From NCBI GenBank assembly GCA_902789225.1, contig CADANC010000006.1:1-64000 (forward strand): a DNA stretch of 64,000 nt, written 5' to 3'. Positions 52,931 to 59,526 of the stretch are shown here, one piece after another (positions within the stretch are counted from its first letter, which is position 1; each line of letters opens with the position of its first letter). Both the position numbers and the translations under genes were made by a program. The notes beneath the pieces are model-generated. The model ran no database searches, was not told the DNA's origin, and saw only the letters and a list, made by a program, of their open reading frames with translations. The DNA is from an uncultured Erysipelotrichaceae bacterium (GTDB lineage: Bacteria > Bacillota_I > Bacilli_A > RF39 > UBA660).

Positions 52931-53636
52931 TATTATTTTCTTTTTTTAGATAATAATCATCATTTGTATAATAACTATAATAACTGTTTTGTTTGGTTTG
53001 AGCTTTATTTATAACTACTCCATTGATCTTTTTATTTGCTTGATCAAATAGTTTCTTAGTTCTTTCTAAATTTTCAAATTTAGTTTTCTTATTAGAAACA
53101 ACTATGATATTAACATCACTAAATTTAGTCATAACTAAAGCATCACTTAATCCTATAACTGGAGTACAATCTAATATTATAATGTCAAAATATTGTTTTG
53201 CTTTTTCTATGAATTTAGCATTATTTTCACTATCTAATAATTCTATTGGATTTGGTGGTTTTGGTCCTGTAGGAATAATAAATACATTTTTATGAGATGT
53301 AGGTAATATATATCTATGTATATTCATATCATCTACATATCTTAATATTAAATTAGAATATCCTGCATTAATTGGATTTGGTACACCATATATATCATGT
53401 TGACGACCTTTTCTTAAATCAGCATCTATTAATAATACTTTCTTACCTTCTTGAGCATAAGCAACTGCTAAATTAGCTGAAATATAACTCTTACCATCTC
53501 CTGCTTCAGGAGAAGTCATAAGAATTACTTTTAACTCTTTATCAATAGATGAGAAAGCTAAATTAGTTCTAATTGTTTTAATTGCTTCACTAAAACGAGA
53601 TTTTGGATTAGAACTTAGTCTTATTTCACTATTCAT
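52923..53636 (-). CDS. cpsD: CpsD-type bacterial tyrosine kinase
   Basis: The 237-residue BY-kinase has Walker A (MTSPEAGDGKSYISANLA, near residues 41-58), Walker A' (VLLIDADLRKGRQHDIYG) and Walker B (FDIIILDCTPVIGLSDA). The C-terminal tyrosine cluster SYYSYYTNDDYY is the autophosphorylation site. The membrane activator part is the separate CpsC protein encoded just upstream with a 1-base overlap. It regulates polymerisation and export of the capsule. Confidence 0.95.
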   Translation of the reverse strand: MNSEIRLSSNPKSRFSEAIKTIRTNLAFSSIDKELKVILMTSPEAGDGKSYISANLAVAYAQEGKKVLLIDADLRKGRQHDIYGVPNPINAGYSNLILRYVDDMNIHRYILPTSHKNVFIIPTGPKPPNPIELLDSENNAKFIEKAKQYFDIIILDCTPVIGLSDALVMTKFSDVNIIVVSNKKTKFENLERTKKLFDQANKKINGVVINKAQTKQNSYYSYYTNDDYYLKKENNNV

Positions 53637-54301
53637 TATTTCTTCCTTCTTTCTTCAGGAACTACTCCTAATACAGTTAATCCTAATTTTTCTTCTACTG
53701 CCTCAGCAGATTTAATTGTTGTATCAAAATAGAACATTATAAATATAATTCCACATGATAATACTAATCCAATACCAAAATATATTACATTATCTTTTAA
53801 ATAAGTTAAATTATATGGTTTACTTGCTTCTACAGCATTATCTATAATTGCGACATTATCTAGTTTATATAAATCTTTAATTTCTTTAGCAAATACTATA
53901 GATACTTCATTCGCAATATCTTTTGCTCTTTTAGAATCTTTATTACTTACTGATACAGTAATTATTTGTGTACCTGTTTTAGTTCCGACTGTAATACTAT
54001 CTGATAATTCTTCAACAGAATAATCTAGATTTAAGTTTTTAACAACTTGATTTAATACATTTCTACTCTTAATAATTTCTGAGTATGTAGGTACTAAGTT
54101 ATTATTTAGACTTACATCGTTTTGATTTACTTTTTCATTAGAACCTACTAATAATATAGTAGTATTACTTTTATACATAGGAACTCGTGTTACTATTGTA
54201 AAAATATTTCCTAAAAGAATAACTACTATTATACTTGCGATAATCCAAATAAGTCTATTTTTGTAGTATTCAAATACTTCTATTAGATTTATCTCTTCCA
54301 T
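53636..54301 (-). CDS. cpsC: CpsC/Wzz-type chain-length regulator
   Basis: This is the first gene of the capsule operon. The 221-residue protein has membrane segments at about 14-36 and 171-192 flanking an outside domain, with the family start EEINLIEVFEYYKNRLIWII, YKSNTTILLV and the segment YSEIIKSRNVLNQVVKNLNL. The short cytoplasmic C-terminus (EEKLGLTVLGVVPEERRKK) would activate the CpsD kinase. The ribosome binding site is AGGGGG. Confidence 0.93.
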   Translation of the reverse strand: MEEINLIEVFEYYKNRLIWIIASIIVVILLGNIFTIVTRVPMYKSNTTILLVGSNEKVNQNDVSLNNNLVPTYSEIIKSRNVLNQVVKNLNLDYSVEELSDSITVGTKTGTQIITVSVSNKDSKRAKDIANEVSIVFAKEIKDLYKLDNVAIIDNAVEASKPYNLTYLKDNVIYFGIGLVLSCGIIFIMFYFDTTIKSAEAVEEKLGLTVLGVVPEERRKK

Positions 54302-54337
54302 TTTTTTATTTTCCCCCTCGTAAATTAATCGGTCGTT

Positions 54338-54366
54338 ATTATACTACAAAATGTTTTATTTGTCCA
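54338..54366 (-). promoter_or_regulatory. Promoter of the capsule operon
   Basis: TGGACA and TATAAT are separated by 17 bases on the minus strand, with the -10 about 36 bases before the cpsC start. No other promoter is needed for the 13-gene operon. Confidence 0.75.
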
Positions 54367-54441
54367 TAAAATTTTTTTATTTAATATTTTTGGTTGTTTA
54401 TTTAATTTAAATAATTGTTTTGATCTTTTTATTTCATAAAA

Positions 54442-54461
54442 AAAGAACTTTCCAGTTCTTT
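54442..54461 (-). terminator. Terminator upstream of the capsule promoter
   Basis: AAAGAACT-loop-AGTTCTTT followed by T7 on the minus strand ends the transcript of the unknown gene at 54521-55126. Confidence 0.75.
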
Positions 54462-54520
54462 AAATACTTAGCTATTTATTGATGTCTACTCTAAGGGGTG
54501 CACTTCATGATATCTGCTTT

Positions 54521-55126
54521 TTATCCTATTTTTCTAACAACGTGTACATCGATAGTTGGAGTAATTTTTAATGTATCTCTTAAATCAGGAATTGATCTTT
54601 CAACTGTCCATAAAACTAATGGATAAGTCTTTTTTCTTACTCCTTCACTTGCTTCTTCATATGATGAAGCCATAGTATTTACTTCACTTTCATTATCATG
54701 TTCAAAATCTGGTAGAGCTAAACTATTTTGTTTTTCAATAGGCATTTTAATATCACCATCAAAGCCTCTTTTTCTAGTATTATTTATAAAGAATGGAACA
54801 CTTTGACATTTACAAATTAACTCCATTTCTTCTCTACTCTCACCTGTTAATCCAGCTCTTACAGCATCAAATAAAGGTTTACTTTCAGGTACATCTGTTT
54901 GAAATTCTCTAATAGATTCACTTCTTAAAGAAATCATTCTTTCTACTTCATCATCTAATTCAGGTTTTTCACCTTCTATAATTCTAATATTATTTCTTGC
55001 TACCATGCATGACATAATTTCATACATATTAGCATTACCAACATTCTCTTTATTTTTTTCTATCCAGTCATTTATTTCTCTCATTCTTTTTAGTAAATCT
55101 TTACTATTTATAATATCATAAATCAT
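54521..55126 (-). CDS. Unknown cytoplasmic protein of about 201 residues
   Basis: The start is the ATG at 55124-55126 directly behind CAGGAGG; an upstream frame to 55174 is unsupported. I do not recognise a family. The N-terminal half is helical (LLKRMREINDWIEKNKENV), with ARNNIRIIEGEKPELDDEVERMISL in the middle. The C-terminal half includes LICKCQSVPFFINNTRKRGF and ends with TPTIDVHVVRKIG. It has no signal peptide or membrane segment. A terminator follows it and its own upstream gap is short, so it is probably monocistronic. Confidence 0.6.
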   Translation of the reverse strand: MIYDIINSKDLLKRMREINDWIEKNKENVGNANMYEIMSCMVARNNIRIIEGEKPELDDEVERMISLRSESIREFQTDVPESKPLFDAVRAGLTGESREEMELICKCQSVPFFINNTRKRGFDGDIKMPIEKQNSLALPDFEHDNESEVNTMASSYEEASEGVRKKTYPLVLWTVERSIPDLRDTLKITPTIDVHVVRKIG

Positions 55127-55193
55127 GTTATTTCCTCCTGCGTAAATAATATCATAAGATATAATTATATTCAATATTGGTAATTATATAAAA

Positions 55194-55213
55194 AAGTAGA
55201 ATTATTTCTACTT
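55194..55213 (-). terminator. Terminator after the PrsW-like gene
   Basis: AAGTAGAA-loop-TTCTACTT followed by T6 on the minus strand; it abuts the stop codon of the upstream gene. Confidence 0.8.
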
Positions 55214-56329
55214 TTATTTTTCTAGTTTAAATACACATTTATCTGATTTAGGAGTAAGTTCGCTATATTCTAATCTGTAATCATTTAATTTTCCATCAAC
55301 TTCAAAATAAATATATTTTGTTTTTTCTGATTGAGTTTTAATTATATTATTAGAATCAACATCCTTATCAGAAACATTCGATGTTGTTACAAATGTTTCA
55401 TCATTCTTATTGCTTTTCAATCTAAAATTAAAATCATCAAATTCAATATCATCTTTATTATTATTCTTAATTGTTACTTTTACTTTTATAAAATTTCTTT
55501 TTTCTTCACCAAAAAGTGTAGTTGAAGATATTATTTCTGCTGAATCAACTTTTATATCTATATCTTTAGAATTATAGTGACAATACTTACCGTTAGATAA
55601 ATAACTACTATCTTGGTTAAAAGCAAAATAAGAAAATAAACAACATATTATAATAACTATTAACTTTAATACAAATAATTTATCTTTACTTTCTTCACTA
55701 TTATCTATCATTTTACTTGCTTTATATAATGAATATATTATTACTGCATATCCGATTATTCCAAATATAATAGCAAATACTACATTTTTATCAATAGTAT
55801 CAAATATAGCATGAACTAATATTCCAAGTAATAAACCAATACAAGTGAATAATCCTTTTTTATTATTCTTAGTTCCTAATATAATAAACCAAATTGGTAT
55901 TAATAAATATAGGGCATGTCCTGGAGTAGCTAATCTAATAAATAAAGATTCTTGTGATAAAACTTTACCCATATACATATAATGTTCTATTATAGAAAAT
56001 AATGTTGCGATAAAGATTCCATTAATAATTAATTGTTTATGATTTTTAGGCTTTGTTGCTAATAAAGATATAAATTTAGCAATCTCTTCAATTAATGCAG
56101 CAAATATTAAATAGTAGAGAAAACTTCCACCTAACTGGCCAGTTTCATATATAAATGGTAATACTAATTTTAATAATGTAGATAATACTATAACTATTAA
56201 TATTACTATGAAACTCCAAAATAGTTTGTCTACAATAAACTTAAATTTTCCTTTTATGTTAATTTTAAATATTAACATCGTTATAATTATTACAGCTAAA
56301 GGAATTAAACTTAATAGTAATTGTGTCAT
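55214..56329 (-). CDS. PrsW-like intramembrane protease with an extracytoplasmic C-terminal domain
   Basis: The 371-residue protein has about eight membrane helices (residues 1-200). The PrsW family residues are visible: AALIEEIAKFISLLA (EExxK), LFSIIEHYMYM (E-H), TPGHALYLL and LVHAIFDTI (H..D). PrsW of Bacillus cuts the anti-sigma factor RsiW. After a further helix at about 222-240 there is an outside beta domain (about 245-371, with IKVKVTIKNNNKDDIEFDDFNFRL) like DUF4352-type telokin folds. That fused tail could sense a signal. No anti-sigma factor gene is adjacent. Confidence 0.75.
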   Translation of the reverse strand: MTQLLLSLIPLAVIIITMLIFKINIKGKFKFIVDKLFWSFIVILIVIVLSTLLKLVLPFIYETGQLGGSFLYYLIFAALIEEIAKFISLLATKPKNHKQLIINGIFIATLFSIIEHYMYMGKVLSQESLFIRLATPGHALYLLIPIWFIILGTKNNKKGLFTCIGLLLGILVHAIFDTIDKNVVFAIIFGIIGYAVIIYSLYKASKMIDNSEESKDKLFVLKLIVIIICCLFSYFAFNQDSSYLSNGKYCHYNSKDIDIKVDSAEIISSTTLFGEEKRNFIKVKVTIKNNNKDDIEFDDFNFRLKSNKNDETFVTTSNVSDKDVDSNNIIKTQSEKTKYIYFEVDGKLNDYRLEYSELTPKSDKCVFKLEK

Positions 56330-56431
56330 ATATTCACTCTCCTATTATAATAATAACACTTTTTCGAATTGTCATATTATTTTTTTTATCATTTGACAAT
56401 ATTAAGTTCATTGTATATTCCTATTCCTTTT

Positions 56432-57163
56432 TTAATCAAATTCATATCTTCCTTTTCCTTTATATGGATATTGGGGAATATTAAGTTGTTTCTTAAGTTC
56501 TTTAACATACCTTGGTTTAATATTTTTTTCTAGGATATTATTAATTGCATCGGTTTGACTTTCAGAAACTGGTTCTTCTAATGGCATTCCTAATATACAT
56601 TTATCTTCACTAGGAACCGGTAAAATACCATTTAATAATAACTCATTTTCTTTATGTAAATCGTCTTTCATATCATATACAGGAAGTAATAGCTCAATTC
56701 CAAATTCATTTAATAGTTTTTTATATCCTTCTATGAGTTTTGGTTGTTCAATTGAAAATAATTGGCTTTGTCTAGCTCCTTCGGCTATAACATGAACATT
56801 ATTCATTAAACAATATCTAATGGCTTCATGATACATTGCACTTCTACAATTTAAACATCTAATTTGTGAGATAGTTGTATTTCCATATCTATCTTGAAGT
56901 TCACTGAAGGACATGTTCGCAAATTGTCTTTCATTATCTCTAAAATATGGTACTATTGTAAGTTTCCCAATATATTCAACAGTGTCTTTTCCATATCCAT
57001 TTTCAAAGTTTAATGCTCTTTCTACTTCAAATCCAGTAGATATAGAACAGCCATTATCAAAATGTACTAATAATACTTTGTATCCTTCAGAAATAAGTCT
57101 TACCATAGATAATATAGAATCCAATCCACCTGAGTACATTAATAATACTTTTTTCTTTTCCAT
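56432..57163 (-). CDS. PP-loop ATPase family protein
   Basis: The 243-residue enzyme has the PP-loop SGGLDSI (VLLMYSGGLDSILSMVRLI) at its start. A Cys pair in SQIRCLNCRSAMYHEAIRYC suggests a metal or thiol site, and VIAEGARQSQLFSIEQP follows. These features are shared by 7-cyano-7-deazaguanine synthase (QueC)-like and tRNA-thiolating enzymes. The rest does not match QueC or MnmA closely enough to name it. It activates a substrate by adenylation with release of pyrophosphate. The small unknown gene lies 18 bases upstream, so they may be cotranscribed. Confidence 0.78.
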   Translation of the reverse strand: MEKKKVLLMYSGGLDSILSMVRLISEGYKVLLVHFDNGCSISTGFEVERALNFENGYGKDTVEYIGKLTIVPYFRDNERQFANMSFSELQDRYGNTTISQIRCLNCRSAMYHEAIRYCLMNNVHVIAEGARQSQLFSIEQPKLIEGYKKLLNEFGIELLLPVYDMKDDLHKENELLLNGILPVPSEDKCILGMPLEEPVSESQTDAINNILEKNIKPRYVKELKKQLNIPQYPYKGKGRYEFD

Positions 57164-57181
57164 ATTACCACTCTCCTAGTA

Positions 57182-57556
57182 TTATTTATAATTTACACCT
57201 ATTTTTATTAGTTTTCTTTCTCTTTTTTTGTTTCTTTTAATATTATCATCGAGATTAATTAATAATTCATCTAAAAATGGATTTCTTTCTTCATATTCAG
57301 ATTTAAGTATTTGTGTTTCACAATATGGTCCTTCTGTTTCTTCTACACCTACGTAGGCACAATCAAAATCTATATATAATGTTTTTCCATTAATAAGTTG
57401 GGTTGCGATATTTGGATGTAAACTTATAAAGTCAGGACTTTCATATGTATATGGAATAACTCCTTTCTTTGTTTCTAAAAAAGCAGTTATTTGAATAGTT
57501 GAATTATTCCTATTATAATTTGCAAATATAGTTTTTGGTAAATTAGTAGTACTCAT
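57182..57556 (-). CDS. Unknown protein of about 124 residues
   Basis: The start is the ATG at 57554-57556 behind GAGGTG. The sequence is beta-rich in its first half (TIFANYNRNNSTIQITAFLETKKG) and contains LYIDFDCAYVGVEETEGPYC in the middle. The C-terminal 40 residues are helical and end very basic (NIKRNKKRERKLIKIG). It precedes the PP-loop gene by 18 bases. I recognise no family. Confidence 0.55.
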   Translation of the reverse strand: MSTTNLPKTIFANYNRNNSTIQITAFLETKKGVIPYTYESPDFISLHPNIATQLINGKTLYIDFDCAYVGVEETEGPYCETQILKSEYEERNPFLDELLINLDDNIKRNKKRERKLIKIGVNYK

Positions 57557-57586
57557 TTTATACACCTCATTGGTATTGTATCAAAA

Positions 57587-57608
57587 AAGACTAGTCCTCA
57601 CTAGTCTT
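57587..57608 (-). terminator. Terminator of thrS
   Basis: AAGACTAG-loop-CTAGTCTT followed by T6 on the minus strand, 31 bases past the thrS stop; thrS is therefore monocistronic. Confidence 0.85.
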
Positions 57609-57639
57609 AATTTGTTTTACTTGAATTCTTGTTAGTATT

Positions 57640-59175
57640 TTATCTTTTTTTGATTTCTTCTTTAATATATTTTATAAATTTATCAATTGGCATTGAAACA
57701 GTTTCTTCACTACCGTATTTTCTATAACTTACTAAATTATTATCTCTTTCATTATCTCCAATTATTAATGTATATGGATTCTTCATAATATTACTATTCA
57801 TAATTTTTTTGTTAAATCTATCTTCTGAATCATCATAACTTGCTCTAATATCCTCATCAATTAATAATTGTTTTAACTTTTCACAATACTCACCTTGATA
57901 TTTAGCACTTATTGGAACAATGTTTACTTGAACCGGAGATAACCATATAGGTAATACTCCTTTAGATTGTTCTAATAATAATACTAAAAATCTTTCATAT
58001 GATCCTAGAACAGCTCTATGTACCATTACTGGAGATTGTTTTTCTCCATTTTCATCAATATATGATAATCCAAATCTTTTTGGAGTTGCAAAATCTAATT
58101 GAACAGTTGGTATTTGAATTTCTCTATCTAGAGCATCCTTAAACATGAAATCTAATTTAGGTCCATATAGTGCTGCTTCACCTTCACATCTTTTAGCATC
58201 TAAACCTAATTCATTAGATATTTCTTGAAGTAAGTTTTCACATAAATCCCAGTCTGATTTTTCTCCAATATACTTTTCTGGATGATCATAATCTCTTACT
58301 GATAATGATACCCAATGATTATCCCATAATCCCATTCTAGAATAAAAGTCTTTAATTAAATTACATATATTTATTATTTCTTGTTTAACCTGGTCTCTAG
58401 TACAAAACACATGACCATCTTCTACAGTTATAGCATATACTCTTGATAAACTATTTCCTACTGCTCCTTGAAGTTCTGCTCTATATTGTTTATCTGATTC
58501 CATATATCTAATTGGTAGATCCTTATAACTTCTTAATTTAGATGCAAATATTTGAGTATGATGAGGACATTGAACTGGTTTTAATACAAATTTATGACCT
58601 TTTGGAGATTCAACTCTAAATAATTCATCATTAAACTTAGAAGCATGTCCTGAAGTTTCAAATAAAGATATATCAGCAAGTGATGGGCAACTTACTTTTT
58701 CAAATCCATATTTTCTACAAACTCTTTCCATTTCTCTTTTTAATTCATCAATTATAATAGTACCTCTTGGAGTAAACAATGGAAGGCCTGCTCCTACATA
58801 ATCAGAAAAACAGAATAAATCTAAATCCTGACCTATTTTTCTATGATCTCTTTCTTTAGCTTCTTCTATAAACTGATTATATTTATTTAATTCTTCTTTG
58901 TTTGCAAATGCTTTACCTACAATTCTAGTAATCATCTCATTATTAGCATTTCCTTCATAGTATACTCCACTTATTCTTAATAGTTTTATGTATACACTAT
59001 TATCTATTTTTTTTATTTCATTTTCTAATTTTTCAAAATCATTTTCACTAACTTGTTCATCTGATTTAAATTCATAATAAAATTCATTGTCATCATAGGA
59101 CATATTATCTAATCTTACATTATGATAATTATTATTAATTACATCTTTAAGTAATTCTACACCTTTATTATTCAT
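57640..59175 (-). CDS. thrS: Threonyl-tRNA synthetase lacking the TGS and editing domains
   Basis: The 511-residue class II synthetase charges tRNA-Thr. The catalytic core keeps zinc/active-site residues in KPVQCPHHTQIF (Cys 203), QYRAELQG (motif 2), VEDGHVFCT (His 255) and HRAVLGSYERF (motif 3), and the anticodon-binding domain follows from about residue 400. Bacterial ThrRS is usually about 640 residues. Here the TGS domain is absent. The N2 region shrinks to ENDFEKLENEIKKI joined to the KLLRISGVYYEGNANNEMITRI linker, so the His-x3-His and Cys-x3-His editing residues are gone. Mischarged Ser-tRNA-Thr could not be cleared in cis. It is preceded by a threonine attenuator. Confidence 0.95.
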   Translation of the reverse strand: MNNKGVELLKDVINNNYHNVRLDNMSYDDNEFYYEFKSDEQVSENDFEKLENEIKKIDNSVYIKLLRISGVYYEGNANNEMITRIVGKAFANKEELNKYNQFIEEAKERDHRKIGQDLDLFCFSDYVGAGLPLFTPRGTIIIDELKREMERVCRKYGFEKVSCPSLADISLFETSGHASKFNDELFRVESPKGHKFVLKPVQCPHHTQIFASKLRSYKDLPIRYMESDKQYRAELQGAVGNSLSRVYAITVEDGHVFCTRDQVKQEIINICNLIKDFYSRMGLWDNHWVSLSVRDYDHPEKYIGEKSDWDLCENLLQEISNELGLDAKRCEGEAALYGPKLDFMFKDALDREIQIPTVQLDFATPKRFGLSYIDENGEKQSPVMVHRAVLGSYERFLVLLLEQSKGVLPIWLSPVQVNIVPISAKYQGEYCEKLKQLLIDEDIRASYDDSEDRFNKKIMNSNIMKNPYTLIIGDNERDNNLVSYRKYGSEETVSMPIDKFIKYIKEEIKKR

Positions 59176-59179
59176 ATTT

Positions 59180-59242
59180 TTACCTTCTTTCTTGTTTTAC
59201 TTTTGACAGGGAGATAATCGTACCATTAATCGTTTCCGTCAT
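59180..59242 (-). CDS. 20-codon upstream open frame between the attenuator and thrS
   Basis: This frame, MTETINGTIISLSKVKQERR, starts behind AGGAGATG (8-base spacing) and stops four bases before the thrS ATG; the thrS ribosome binding site lies inside it. Three Thr fall in the first eight codons. The AGGAG can pair with ATCTCC inside the frame. Its position favours translational coupling to thrS, or a second threonine-sensing step. It could also be chance. Confidence 0.4.
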   Translation of the reverse strand: MTETINGTIISLSKVKQERR

Positions 59243-59297
59243 ATTATCATCTCCTATTTTTATATCTATATCTATTATACTATTTATTTAAAATAAA

Positions 59298-59326
59298 AAG
59301 TCCATTACATTAATTGTAATAGACTT
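59298..59326 (-). terminator. Attenuator terminator of the thrS leader
   Basis: On the minus strand AAGTCTATTACA and TGTAATGGACTT form a 12-base-pair stem (one T-G pair) followed by TTTTTATTTT. It lies between the Thr-rich leader frame and thrS, so thrS mRNA requires readthrough. Confidence 0.8.
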
Positions 59327-59359
59327 TAAAAATACTATATTTACTTATAATTTATATTT

Positions 59360-59443
59360 TTAAACAATGCTAAAACAACCAATGTAACTAATTGATTTTA
59401 ATGTTGTTGTTTTAGTTGTTGTAGTTAATTGATTATTTAACAT
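59360..59443 (-). CDS. Threonine-rich leader peptide of thrS (27 residues)
   Basis: The leader starts at the ATG at 59441-59443 behind AAAGGGAG. It begins MLNNQLTTTTKTTTLKS, with seven Thr in residues 7-14, and ends at a TAA at 59360-59362. The Thr-codon run (plus-strand 59406-59415) is complementary over 10 bases to plus-strand 59370-59379 later in the leader. The end of the frame, TTTAAAAATA, is complementary to TATTTTTAAA just before the terminator. This is the layout of a classical ribosome-mediated attenuator: stalling at Thr codons frees the later segments to pair, and finishing the peptide lets the terminator form. The regulatory role is inferred from layout. Confidence 0.8.
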   Translation of the reverse strand: MLNNQLTTTTKTTTLKSISYIGCFSIV

Positions 59444-59470
59444 ATTATTCTCCCTTTCAAAAGTAATATT

Positions 59471-59499
59471 AATATAGCATATTCTCTTTGTAATGTCAA
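59471..59499 (-). promoter_or_regulatory. Promoter of the thrS leader transcript
   Basis: TTGACA and TATATT are separated by 17 bases on the minus strand. The predicted transcript would start about 20 bases before the leader ATG. Confidence 0.8.
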
Positions 59500-59526
59500 A
59501 AAGCTATAGAAATGTATTTATATTAA

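Noticed and set aside
59176-59499. T-box riboswitch before thrS
   Set aside because: No AGGGTGGNACCGCG-type antiterminator core or Stem I pattern was found; the leader is too short and is better explained as a Thr-codon attenuator.
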